Source: CADEDH01 sp050330635 (GTDB lineage: Bacteria > Actinomycetota > Acidimicrobiia > Acidimicrobiales > SZUA-35). Taken from it: a DNA stretch of 64,000 nt. Positions 51,951 through 60,788 of the stretch are shown one piece after another. A program made the position numbers and the translations under genes. The notes below the pieces were generated by a model, which made no database searches, was not told where the DNA came from, and was given only the letters and a program-made list of their open reading frames with translations. The stretch spans positions 16,058-80,057 of the forward strand of contig JBHJNQ010000064.1 in assembly GCA_050330635.1 (NCBI GenBank). Direction: 5' to 3'. The stretch's first letter is position 1. The number at the start of each line of letters is the position of its first letter.

Positions 51951-54287
51951 TCACGGCAGGGTGCCCGTGGCCACCACGAACTCGGCCGACTCGCTGAAGG
52001 CCACCATCACCGCCCCCCGGCTCAGGCCGGCGGCCAGCTGGCTCCGCCAGTAGCCGTCGCCCGTGGGGTCGGGTTGGCGGGCCAGCACGTTGTTGTAGAC
52101 GAGCTGGACGAACCGGTCGTCGGCCACCGATCCGTAGGTGGCGGCGAACTCGGCGGAGGCGACGAAGGAGGCGGCGATCGTCTCGAGCGAGGCGCCGCCG
52201 TTGCGGACCCCGACCCAGTAGGCGAACCCTCCGGCGTCGGGCTGGCGGAGGAAGAAAGCGACGTAGAGGCGGTACACCTCGTCGTCGGTGGCGGCGCGAG
52301 GGAACACGGTGCCGGTGCTGGCCACGAACTCCTGTGACTCGGCGAAGGCCAGCATGACCGCTCCCCGACTGACGCCCTGGGCCAGCTGTCCCGTCCAGTA
52401 GTCCTTGCCGCCGGCGTCGGCCGGGCGACCCATCACGTTCTGGTAGACGAGATCGACGAAGGCGGCGTCGCTCAACGAACCGTAGGTGGCGGCGAACTCG
52501 GCGCTGGCGGCGAACGTGGCCGACACCGAACTCATCGGCAGACCGGCCGATCGGACCCCCTGCCAGTAGCCGAACCCGGACGGGTCGGGAGAGCGGGAGA
52601 AGTAGGCCCGGTAGATACGGCCGACCTGGCCGTCGAGAGCGACGGGACGGACGATGCCGGCACCGACCCCGGTGGGGATCGAGTAGCCGAACGGTCCGGC
52701 GCCGTAGCCGTTGGTGGCCCGGACCCGGAGCTGGTGGACGCCCTCGGCCGGGAAGGACACACCGATCGACGTCGATGACGTGGTGCCCACCGTCGACCAG
52801 CCGATCCCGTCGGTCGAGCGTTCGACCAGGTAGCTCGACACCGGCCCGCCCGGGGGCGACCAGGTCAGCGTGCGGGTCAGGCCGGTGCCGGGGGCGAGGG
52901 CGATCGTCGCCGGGGCGGCGGGAACGCCGGTGATGGTCAGCGAGGCCGTGGCCCCGGGTCCGTCGAGCCCGCCGGCGGAGGCCGTGGCTCGGATCGTGTA
53001 GCTGCTGCCGCCGACGAGGTTGGTCAGGGTGGCCGACGCGACGGTGGCCGCCACGGTGGTGGAGGCGTCGAGCGTGGTGCCGTTGCGCCACGCCTCGACC
53101 CGGACGGTGTCGGGGGCCGGACCCACGCCATCGAAGTTCACGCCCCAACCGGCCGTCACCGATGTGCCGGCGCTGCCGACCGTGAGCCCGGTCGGGGCGA
53201 CGGGCCCCACCTTCATGGGCCAGCCGATGCGGCGCATGACCCCTACGACCTTGGTGTCGAGCTCGCGCTCGACCTGTTGGGAGCCGAGGCTGGGGGTCAT
53301 GAGGGCACCGGCCGTGCCGCTCGGATGGGCCGCCTCGTCGAAATGGGAGAAGCTGCTGCCCTCCTGCCAGCCGCCGGGGGCGTAGAGCTTGGTGTCGAGG
53401 GCCGTGCTGATCCCGATGCGGAGGTTGTTGGAGGTGAGGACGGCGTCGGGATCACCGAGGTTCAGCAGCGGCGTGCCGTTGTGGGTCACGAGGCGGTCGA
53501 ACACGAACGTGGGGTGATCGAGGGTGGGCCCGGAGCCGCCACCGTTGTACAGGGATCCGGAGCCGATGAAGCCGAGGCCGTGAGCCATCTCGTGGAGGAC
53601 CACGCTGTAGAGGTCGATCTGGCCGCCACCGGGCGAGCCACCCGTGCCGATGTACCAGTTGGGCGTGGAGTTGAGGTTGACGGTTAGCTCGGCCCCGGCG
53701 CCGTTGACATCGGTGTTCAACAGCGTGTTGGCCAGTGCCGCCGGGTAGTACGAATCGGTGGGGAGGGAGTGGCCGGTGTAGAGCCCGGTGGGTCCGGCCG
53801 AGCCCAGCAGGCTGGGACTCCCCAGGTTCTTCCAGATGACGGCGATCTCCACCGGCCCGCTGATCGAGGTGGCCAGCACCTGGTTCCAGTCGTTGGCGGC
53901 GGCCAGGACCACGGCCTGGACGTTGGGGGGGGCGGTGTGGGCCCCGTCGAAGGTGACGGTGATCCCGGCACCGGCCGACGCCTGGGCCAGGGCGAACGGC
54001 GACCGCCCGGGCAGGACCCAACCGTCGCCGGGGTCGAAGCTCTCGTGGACCTCGGTCAGCTCCGCCACGAGTGCAGGGTCGTTGACATCGATCCCGGTCC
54101 CGCCGGCGGTGTCGGTGTCGACGCCGACGTGGGCGCCGCCCGCGGTCTCGATGACGATGGGGGCCGGCACGCCCGTCAGATCGGCTCCGTCGTCGGCTAC
54201 CGCGCCGGGAGCCAGGGGCAGGACGCCGACCGTCAACGTTCCCAGCGCGAGCACGCCACGGGTCAGGTTTGTCCGCCACCCGTTCAC
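51951..54287 (-). CDS. secreted metalloprotease-like protein with fibronectin-III and DUF4214 repeats
   Basis: A 778-residue protein with a signal peptide (cleavage near APGAVA, residue ~31). The N-terminal half has the zinc motif HEMAHGLGF, with a possible third ligand in SHFDEAAH. Two fibronectin type III-like domains follow (from about 375 and 465). The C-terminus has two tandem ~100-residue DUF4214-type repeats (IYRAYFSRSPDPSGFGYW and VYRLYVAFFLRQPDAGGFAYW). DUF4214 occurs in many extracellular and surface-layer-type proteins. Ends 10 bases from the convergent cytochrome c gene. Confidence 0.82.
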   Translation of the reverse strand: MNGWRTNLTRGVLALGTLTVGVLPLAPGAVADDGADLTGVPAPIVIETAGGAHVGVDTDTAGGTGIDVNDPALVAELTEVHESFDPGDGWVLPGRSPFALAQASAGAGITVTFDGAHTAPPNVQAVVLAAANDWNQVLATSISGPVEIAVIWKNLGSPSLLGSAGPTGLYTGHSLPTDSYYPAALANTLLNTDVNGAGAELTVNLNSTPNWYIGTGGSPGGGQIDLYSVVLHEMAHGLGFIGSGSLYNGGGSGPTLDHPTFVFDRLVTHNGTPLLNLGDPDAVLTSNNLRIGISTALDTKLYAPGGWQEGSSFSHFDEAAHPSGTAGALMTPSLGSQQVERELDTKVVGVMRRIGWPMKVGPVAPTGLTVGSAGTSVTAGWGVNFDGVGPAPDTVRVEAWRNGTTLDASTTVAATVASATLTNLVGGSSYTIRATASAGGLDGPGATASLTITGVPAAPATIALAPGTGLTRTLTWSPPGGPVSSYLVERSTDGIGWSTVGTTSSTSIGVSFPAEGVHQLRVRATNGYGAGPFGYSIPTGVGAGIVRPVALDGQVGRIYRAYFSRSPDPSGFGYWQGVRSAGLPMSSVSATFAASAEFAATYGSLSDAAFVDLVYQNVMGRPADAGGKDYWTGQLAQGVSRGAVMLAFAESQEFVASTGTVFPRAATDDEVYRLYVAFFLRQPDAGGFAYWVGVRNGGASLETIAASFVASAEFAATYGSVADDRFVQLVYNNVLARQPDPTGDGYWRSQLAAGLSRGAVMVAFSESAEFVVATGTLP

Positions 54288-54457
54288 GCGTGCGGCACCC
54301 GATCTCGACAGGCCATACGCCTACAACGGCGCGTCGGGACCAAACATGAAGTCCCGTTGTGAACTGGTCCGTCCGGATCAGGAGGCGGGACCGACGGGCG
54401 ACGGTCGGTCGATGGTCGGCGCCACGCTGCCGACCATCGACCGGTGTTCGGCGGTGC

Positions 54458-55726
54458 TCAGCCGGCGGCCAACTCGGCCGCCACCTCCCCCGCCGCCTCG
54501 ACCGTGCGATCGATGTCGGCGGTCGTGTGCGAGAGGCTGGGGAAGAGGGCCTCGTAGGGTCCGGGGGCGAGGGCGATGCCCCGGGCCAGCATCCCGTGGA
54601 AGAAGGCGGCGTACCGCCCGTTGTCGGCCGCCGTCTTGGCGTCGTCGTAGTGGCGGACCGGCTCGGTGGTGAAAAACAACCCGACAAGGGGACCGATGCT
54701 GGGAACCTGGACGTCGATCCCGGCGGAGGTGATGGCCTCGGTGAGACCTGCGGCGAGGCGTCCGGCGGTGGCGGCCAGGGCGGTGTAACGATCGTCGTCG
54801 AGCTGGCCGAGAGCGGCCAGCCCGGCGGCGGTCGCGAGCGGGTTCCCCGACAGGGTGCCGCCCTGGTAGACGGGGCCGAGGGGGGCGATGTTGGCCATGA
54901 TCTCGGCGCTGGCCCCGAAGGCGCCCACGGGGAGGCCCCCGCCGATGACCTTGCCGAAGGCCCACACGTCGGGCCGGATGCCCGACCAGGTGGTGGCCCC
55001 GCCCCGCCCGAGACGGAACCCGGTGATCACCTCGTCGAAGAAGAGGAGGGCCCCGACCCGGTCGCACTCGGCCCGCAGGGCGGCCAGGAAGCCCTCCTCG
55101 GGCGGTACGAGCCCCATGTTGGCCGCCACCGGCTCCACGGCCAGGACGGCCACGTCGGTGTCGAGGGTGGGCACGGTGTTGTAGGGCACGACCACGGTGT
55201 CGGCCACGGCGGCGGCGGTGACGCCGGCCGAACCGACCAGGCCCTGGTTGGCGACGCCGGAGCCTCCGGCCACGAGCAGGGAGTCGACGTGGCCGTGATA
55301 GCAGCCGGCGAACTTGACGATCTTGTTCCGGCCCGTCGCTCCCCGGGCCAGGCGGATGGCCGACATGGCCGCTTCGGTCCCGGACGAGGTCATACGGATC
55401 ATCTCGACCCCGGGGACCCATTCGCAGATCAGCTCGGCCAGCTCGATCTCCCGCCGGGTGGTGGCCCCATAGGTGGTGCCGGCGGTCGCCGCCCGCTGCA
55501 CGGCGTCGACCACCACCGGATCGGCGTGACCGAGGATCGAGGCCCCGTAGCTCTGGACGTAGTCGAGGTACTCGTTGCCCTCCACATCCCACACCCGGGC
55601 CCCCTCGGCCCGCTCGACCAGGTACGGGCTGCCGCCCACGGAGATGAAGGCCCGGACCGGGGAGTTGACCCCGCCGGGGAGGACCTTCTGGGCGCGACGA
55701 TGAAGGTCGGCGTTGGTGGTGGTCAT
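54458..55726 (-). CDS. hemL: glutamate-1-semialdehyde 2,1-aminomutase
   Basis: A 422-residue PLP enzyme converting glutamate-1-semialdehyde to 5-aminolevulinate. Visible are LPGGVNSPVRAF, SGTEAAMSAIRLAR, DEVITGFR and the PLP Lys in AFGKVIGGGLP. It is the last gene of the hem cluster, 58 bases after hemB. With hemA it forms the C5 route to haem. Confidence 0.96.
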   Translation of the reverse strand: MTTTNADLHRRAQKVLPGGVNSPVRAFISVGGSPYLVERAEGARVWDVEGNEYLDYVQSYGASILGHADPVVVDAVQRAATAGTTYGATTRREIELAELICEWVPGVEMIRMTSSGTEAAMSAIRLARGATGRNKIVKFAGCYHGHVDSLLVAGGSGVANQGLVGSAGVTAAAVADTVVVPYNTVPTLDTDVAVLAVEPVAANMGLVPPEEGFLAALRAECDRVGALLFFDEVITGFRLGRGGATTWSGIRPDVWAFGKVIGGGLPVGAFGASAEIMANIAPLGPVYQGGTLSGNPLATAAGLAALGQLDDDRYTALAATAGRLAAGLTEAITSAGIDVQVPSIGPLVGLFFTTEPVRHYDDAKTAADNGRYAAFFHGMLARGIALAPGPYEALFPSLSHTTADIDRTVEAAGEVAAELAAG

Positions 55727-55784
55727 GCGGTGGCTCCTCGGGGGCGGACGGTGGGGGCGGCGGGACGCGACGCAACGGCTCCGA

Positions 55785-56771
55785 TCACGATGCCTGGAGC
55801 TGCTCGGCGACCTCGGCCGCCAGATAGGTGAGGATCAGGTCGGCACCGGCCCGCTTGATCGAGCCCAGCACCTCCATGGCGGCGGCGTCGCCGTCGATCC
55901 AGCCGTTGGCCGCGGCCGCCTTCAGCATGGCGTACTCGCCGCTCACGTGATACGCCGCCAGCGGTACGTCGATCTCCATGCGGGCCCTGGCGATCACGTC
56001 GAGGTAGGCCAGGGCCGGCTTGACCATGATCATGTCGGCCCCCTCGCCCAGGTCGAGGCGGATCTCCTCCATGGCCTCCCGGGCGTTGCGCCAGTCCTGC
56101 TGGTAGCCCCGGCGGTCGCCACCGTCGGCGATCGTCACGTCGACGGCGTCGCGGAAGGGACCGTAGAGGGAGCTGGCGTACTTGGCCGAGTAGGCCAGGA
56201 TCGACACCCGGCCGAAATCCCCGTCGTCGAGGGCGTCACGGATGGCCATGACCTGGCCGTCCATCATCCCCGACGGGGCGACGATGTCGGCCCCGGCGGT
56301 GGCCTGGGCGAGGGCGGCGTTGGCGTAGAGGTCGAGGGTGGCGTCGTTGTCGACCTCACCGTTGGCGTCGACGATCCCGCAGTGGCCGTGGTCGGTGTAC
56401 TCGTCGACGCACAGGTCGGCCATCAGCACGATCTCGTCACCGACGGCCTGGCGGCACTCCCGTAGCGCCACCTGCACGATGCCGTCCGGGTTCCAGGACT
56501 CGGAGCCGACGGCGTCCTTCACCTCGGGGATCCCGAACAGGATCACGGCGGGAACGCCGAGGCCGACGAGGCGCTTGACCTCGGCCACGAGCGACGGGAC
56601 GGTGTGCTGCACCACCCCGGGGAGGGAGGCGATGGGCGCCGGCTCGGCGATGCCCTGACGAACGAACAGGGGGGCCACGAGATCGTCGACCCCCAATCTG
56701 GTCTCGGCCACGAGCCGGCGCATGGCCGGCGTGGTGCGGAGACGGCGGGGTCGGCGCTGGGGAAAAGTCAC
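55785..56771 (-). CDS. hemB: delta-aminolevulinic acid dehydratase (porphobilinogen synthase)
   Basis: A 328-residue enzyme joining two 5-aminolevulinates into porphobilinogen. The Schiff-base lysines are in YSAKYASS and MVKPALAYLD. The metal segment reads DLCVDEYTDHGHCG: first and third Cys kept, the middle one Asp, a mixed zinc/magnesium-type site. ATG overlaps the hemD stop as ATGA. Confidence 0.96.
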   Translation of the reverse strand: MTFPQRRPRRLRTTPAMRRLVAETRLGVDDLVAPLFVRQGIAEPAPIASLPGVVQHTVPSLVAEVKRLVGLGVPAVILFGIPEVKDAVGSESWNPDGIVQVALRECRQAVGDEIVLMADLCVDEYTDHGHCGIVDANGEVDNDATLDLYANAALAQATAGADIVAPSGMMDGQVMAIRDALDDGDFGRVSILAYSAKYASSLYGPFRDAVDVTIADGGDRRGYQQDWRNAREAMEEIRLDLGEGADMIMVKPALAYLDVIARARMEIDVPLAAYHVSGEYAMLKAAAANGWIDGDAAAMEVLGSIKRAGADLILTYLAAEVAEQLQAS

Positions 56772-57727
56772 GATGGTCCTCCGGACGGTGGCGACGCCGA
56801 CGCTGGGCCCCCGGCGTCGACCTCTCCGTCCGTTCTACCGCCGTCGGCGCCCGATGCTGCTCCCAGCGGGCGGTCGGCGGCCCAGGCGACGAGGGCGTCG
56901 ACCAGACCGGCGTCGCTCGCCTCGGCCGCCACCACCGGCCTCACCAGGCCCCGTTGTGTGGCCCGGGCCGCGGTGCGGGGCCCGATGCAGACGGTGGCGA
57001 CCGATGGCCCGGGCAGCCCGTACCGGTCGAGGAAGCGGTCGACGATCGAGGGGGCGGTGAGGATCACGGCGTCGGCGGCGGCCACGGCGGCCACGACGTC
57101 GGCGTCTGGTTCGACGTCGTCGATGCGATAGGCGGTGACCCGGTCGACGATCCAACCCCGGGCCTCGAGGCCATCGACCAGGTCGTCCGAGGCCAGCTGG
57201 GCCAGGGGAGCCAGCACCCGGGGTGGACGCCGGTCGGCATCGTCGGCGCCGGTGACAGTACCGGTCCCGGCCCCGGGGTGGGGATCGGTGGCGGCGACGG
57301 GATCGGTGGCATCGCCGGCGACCGGGTCAGGGGCGGGGAAGGCGACGGCCAGGGCGGCCGCCGTCGCCGTGGGGGGCACGAGGTCGACCGTCAACCCCAC
57401 CGCCTCCGCCTCGCGGGCGGTGGCGGCACCGACCGCCGCCACCCGAAGCTCGGGGAGCGGCCGGCCGGCGAGGGCCGCGGCGACCGCCCGCACCCCGTTG
57501 GCCGACGTCAGGGCCAGCCAGCGGTAGCGGCCGGGGTCGGCCAAGGCGGCCCGGAGGGCGGCGCCCCCGTCGTCGGGTGGAGCCGGGGCGGTGAGCGGCA
57601 CCGTCAGCGGCGTGGCGCCGGCCAGCCGGAGCCGGCGGACCAGTCCGCCGGCGTCGGACGCGGGACGGCACACGACGACCCGCAGGCCCACCAGCGGCCC
57701 GTGGGGTTCGTCCTCAGGCGCCGTCAC
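56768..57727 (-). CDS. hemD: uroporphyrinogen-III synthase
   Basis: A 319-residue protein with the two-domain HemD pattern: GLRVVVCRPASDAGGLVRRL at the start, LALTSANGVRAVAAAL, and near the end AVILTAPSIVDRFLDRYG and CIGPRTAARATQRGL. An Asp/Thr/Pro-rich insert (about 138-165) widens the linker. The sequence is poorly conserved in this family, but the position between hemC and hemB supports the call. Start overlaps hemC by 14 bases. Confidence 0.9.
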   Translation of the reverse strand: MTAPEDEPHGPLVGLRVVVCRPASDAGGLVRRLRLAGATPLTVPLTAPAPPDDGGAALRAALADPGRYRWLALTSANGVRAVAAALAGRPLPELRVAAVGAATAREAEAVGLTVDLVPPTATAAALAVAFPAPDPVAGDATDPVAATDPHPGAGTGTVTGADDADRRPPRVLAPLAQLASDDLVDGLEARGWIVDRVTAYRIDDVEPDADVVAAVAAADAVILTAPSIVDRFLDRYGLPGPSVATVCIGPRTAARATQRGLVRPVVAAEASDAGLVDALVAWAADRPLGAASGADGGRTDGEVDAGGPASASPPSGGPS

Positions 57728-58658
57728 CGTGAGGCTGGCGCAGCCGGACGGCGAGCTGCCGCCCGGGATCGGCCGCCGGGGTGTCGACGACGGTGGCCCG
57801 CCGCAGCCTGGCCGATGACCGATCGCCGGGTGCCGGGTTGGTATCGGCGTCGGCGTCGGTGTCGGTGTCGGTGTCGGCGTCGGTGTCGGCCAGGATGCCG
57901 CGCACGGTGAGCCGCCCGTCGGCCCCGACGGTGGCGTGGGCCCCGGCGGGGAGATCGCAGTCGCCGCCCAGGTCGCGGAGGAACGACCGCTCGGCCTCGA
58001 CCGCCAGCCGGGTCGGGGCGTGGTCGATGGCCGCCAGCAGGGCCGCCAGGTCGCCGTCGTCCGGACGGCACTCGACGGCCAGCGCCCCCTGCCCGACCTG
58101 GGGCACGAAGCGGACCGGGTCGAGGAGGTCGACGACGGCCGGTCGCTCGTCGAGCCGCTCGAGGGCCACGGCCGCCATCACGATGGCGTCGACATCGGCC
58201 AGGCGGGCCAGGCGGGTGCCGATGTTGCCCCGCAGATCGTCGACCTTGAGGTCGGGGCGATCGTCGAGGAGCAGCGCCCGGCGGCGCCCAGAGCCGGTGG
58301 CCACGGTGGCGCCCGGGCTCAGGTCGTCGAGGCGGGCCCCGACGAGGCAGTCGACCACGGTGCCCCGCTCGGTGAAGGCGGCGAGCACCAGACCGGCCGG
58401 GGTCACGGCCTGCAGGTCCTTGGCCGAGTGGACGGCGATGTCGGCCACCCCGTCGAGGACGAGTCGTTGGATGCCGGTGCTGAAGGCCCCCTTGCCGCCG
58501 AACTCGGCGATGGAGCGGGTCAGATCCCGGTCGGGGGCGGTGTCCACGGCCACCAGCTCGACGTCGAGGCCGGGTTCGACCGCCCGCAGGGCAGCGGCCA
58601 CATGGTTCGCCTGCCACTGGGCCAGGGGACTGCGGCGGGTGGCGAGGCGGACCCTCAC
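57714..58658 (-). CDS. hemC: porphobilinogen deaminase (hydroxymethylbilane synthase)
   Basis: A 314-residue enzyme building hydroxymethylbilane. Seen are RRSPLAQWQA, the catalytic HSAKDL, the Arg-rich TGSGRRRALLL, GNIGTRL and the dipyrromethane-cofactor Cys in GGDCDLPAGAHA. A Asp/Thr/Ala hexanucleotide-repeat insert lies about residues 257-272. ATG overlaps the hemA stop as ATGA. Confidence 0.95.
   Translation of the reverse strand: MRVRLATRRSPLAQWQANHVAAALRAVEPGLDVELVAVDTAPDRDLTRSIAEFGGKGAFSTGIQRLVLDGVADIAVHSAKDLQAVTPAGLVLAAFTERGTVVDCLVGARLDDLSPGATVATGSGRRRALLLDDRPDLKVDDLRGNIGTRLARLADVDAIVMAAVALERLDERPAVVDLLDPVRFVPQVGQGALAVECRPDDGDLAALLAAIDHAPTRLAVEAERSFLRDLGGDCDLPAGAHATVGADGRLTVRGILADTDADTDTDTDADADTNPAPGDRSSARLRRATVVDTPAADPGRQLAVRLRQPHGDGA
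57844..57890. repeat. hexanucleotide microsatellite inside hemC
   Basis: About eight imperfect copies of TCGGYG run through this stretch and encode alternating Asp-Thr/Asp-Ala residues in HemC. Copy-number changes would keep the reading frame. Confidence 0.8.
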
Positions 58659-59908
58659 GACTGGTCGAACAGTTCGCGCACGGCCTCGGCCAGACGGTCG
58701 CCCCGGGGGGTGCCGGCGGCGTCCTTGAGGCTGACGGTCGGCTGGTGCAGGAGCTTCGCCACCAGCGACCGGGACAAGGCTTCGAACGCCCTGCGGTCGG
58801 TGGCGTCCATGGTGGCCATGCGGGCGGCGTAGCGCTCGAGCTCACCGGCCCGGACGCCGTCGGCCCAGGCGTGGAGGCTCCCGATGAGCGGGGCCACCTC
58901 GCGTGCGCTGCTGGCGGCCTGGTACCGCTCGAGCTCGTCGGAGAGGATGGCCCGGGCGGCGCCGACGTGCTGGCGCCGGGCGTCGAGGCCCCGGTTGGCG
59001 AACGACTGGAGTTCGACGAGCTCCACCAGCTCGACACCGTCGAGATGGCCGGCCTCGATCGGCACGTCGCGGGGTTGGGCCAGATCGAGCACGAGCACCG
59101 AACGGCCCCGGGCGACGGCGCCGGCCAGCACGTCGATGTCGAGCACGATGCCCGGTGCACCGGTGGCGGTGACCACGATGTCGGCGTCGGTGACGAGCGA
59201 CTGGAGGTCGGCGAAGGGGGCGGTGCGGGCCCCCAGACGCTCGGCCAGCTCGGCCCCCCGGGCCGGGGTGCGGTTGGTGACCACGAGGTCGACGTCGTGC
59301 TTGCGGGTCAGGGCGGTGGCCACGTCGGCGCCCAGCTCCCCGGCCCCGACGAGCAAGACGGCACCGCCGTCGATGGCCCGGCGCTCGGCCAGGAGGGTCA
59401 CGGCGGCGTGCGACAGCGAGGCGGTGCTGCGACCGATGTCGGTGTCGGTCCTCACCTTCTTGCCGCTCTCGATGGCCCGCTGGAACAGCAGGTTGAGGAC
59501 GGGCCCGGATCGGCCCTCGGTCCGGGCGGTGTCCCACGCCCGGACGACCTGGCCCAGGATCTCGTGCTCGCCCAGCACCACGGAGTCGAGTCCGGCCGCC
59601 ACCTCGAACAGGTGGCGGGCGGCGTCGGCGTGGTAGTGGACATAGAGGTAGGGGTCGAACCGCTCGACCGCCAATCCCGTCAGGAGCCCGAGGGCGTCGC
59701 GCACGTGGCGGAAGGCGTCGTGGAACCGCTCGGCGTGAACGTAGAGTTCGGTCCGGTTACAGGTGGAGAGGACGACGGCCTCGTTGACGACATCGCTGCC
59801 GCTGACCTGGGTCAACAGCTTGGGCAGGTCGTCGGCGCCGAAGGTCACCTGTTCGAGCACGAGCGGCGGTGCGGTCCGATGATTGAGGCCTATGGCTACA
59901 ACGGTCAT
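58655..59908 (-). CDS. hemA: glutamyl-tRNA reductase
   Basis: A 417-residue enzyme that reduces glutamyl-tRNA to glutamate-1-semialdehyde, the first step of C5 haem synthesis. The nucleophile Cys is C50 in LSTCNRTELY. GLDSVVLGEHEILGQV, the cofactor motif LLVGAGELG and the C-terminal dimerisation helices are present. The ATG at 59908 has GGAG upstream; the 150-base gap after rex could hold its own promoter. Confidence 0.96.
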   Translation of the reverse strand: MTVVAIGLNHRTAPPLVLEQVTFGADDLPKLLTQVSGSDVVNEAVVLSTCNRTELYVHAERFHDAFRHVRDALGLLTGLAVERFDPYLYVHYHADAARHLFEVAAGLDSVVLGEHEILGQVVRAWDTARTEGRSGPVLNLLFQRAIESGKKVRTDTDIGRSTASLSHAAVTLLAERRAIDGGAVLLVGAGELGADVATALTRKHDVDLVVTNRTPARGAELAERLGARTAPFADLQSLVTDADIVVTATGAPGIVLDIDVLAGAVARGRSVLVLDLAQPRDVPIEAGHLDGVELVELVELQSFANRGLDARRQHVGAARAILSDELERYQAASSAREVAPLIGSLHAWADGVRAGELERYAARMATMDATDRRAFEALSRSLVAKLLHQPTVSLKDAAGTPRGDRLAEAVRELFDQS

Positions 59909-60057
59909 CGTTGACTCCGGACGATGGGGAGGCCGCGCCGACGTGCGCTGCGCCCTCGACACGAGTGTGGCCGCATCCGCCGCGGAACGGCGAGCCGAGT
60001 GGAGGGAGCGAGCCTCGCATCGGAGCAGTGACCGATTCTACAGGCAGGGGCGGTCAT

Positions 60058-60726
60058 CTATGGACTCTCCAGCGGGATGCCGGTGCCGCTGCTCGTGGCC
60101 ACGGACCGCTGCTGATAGAAGCTGAGGATCTGGAGCTCGGTGGCGAGATCGACCCGGCGGACGACGACATGGTCGGGAACGGCTATGGGGTGGGCGGTGA
60201 AGTTGAGGATCGACTCGACCCCGGCCGAGACGAGCAGGTCGGCCACCTCCTGGGCCCCGTCGGCGGGGGTGGCGATGACCCCGACGGCGATCTCCAGCCC
60301 GCCGACCAGCGCTTCCAGGTCGTCGAGATGGTGGACGTCGACACCGGAGACGGCGGTCCCCACCTTGGTCTCGTCGATGTCGACCAGCGCTCGGATGGGA
60401 AAGCCGCGGTCGGCCAGGCCGGTGTAGTTGGCCAGGGCCCGACCGAGGTTGCCGGCGCCGACGACGATGACCGGCCACTCCTGCTCGATCCCCAGCTCGA
60501 CCCCTATCTCGAACACGAGGTACTTGACGTCGTAGCCGACGCCCCGGGTGCCGGTGATGCCGAGCGATCCCAGGTCGCGGCGGACGGTGGCGGAGTTGAC
60601 GCCCACCAGGTCGGCCAGGTGGTCGGAGGAGACGGTGGCGCTGTCGTTGGCCGCCAGCTCGACGAGGGCCCGGAGGTAGGTGGGCAGCCGCCCCACGGTG
60701 GCGGCGGAGATCCGGGCGGAGTTCAC
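60058..60726 (-). CDS. rex: redox-sensing transcriptional repressor Rex
   Basis: A 222-residue regulator. The N-terminal winged helix includes RLPTYLRALVELA and VNSATVRRDLGSLG; the Rossmann domain has VVGAGNLGRALANY for NAD(H). Rex binds DNA when NADH/NAD+ is low and lets go when NADH rises. GTG start. Placed before hemA-hemC-hemD as in Streptomyces coelicolor. A good Rex operator lies upstream of the bc-complex I cluster in this window. Confidence 0.95.
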   Translation of the reverse strand: MNSARISAATVGRLPTYLRALVELAANDSATVSSDHLADLVGVNSATVRRDLGSLGITGTRGVGYDVKYLVFEIGVELGIEQEWPVIVVGAGNLGRALANYTGLADRGFPIRALVDIDETKVGTAVSGVDVHHLDDLEALVGGLEIAVGVIATPADGAQEVADLLVSAGVESILNFTAHPIAVPDHVVVRRVDLATELQILSFYQQRSVATSSGTGIPLESP

Positions 60727-60755
60727 GATCAGAGGCTAGGGATCCCGAGCCCGTT

Positions 60756-60762
60756 TTCACAA
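60756..60762. promoter_or_regulatory. Rex half-site upstream of rex
   Basis: TTCACAA, 30-36 bases before the rex start, matches one arm of the Rex operator; the other arm is not recognisable. It could allow weak autoregulation or be chance. Confidence 0.25.
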
Positions 60763-60788
60763 GTGCACGAGCGGGCGGCTCGGGTCGG

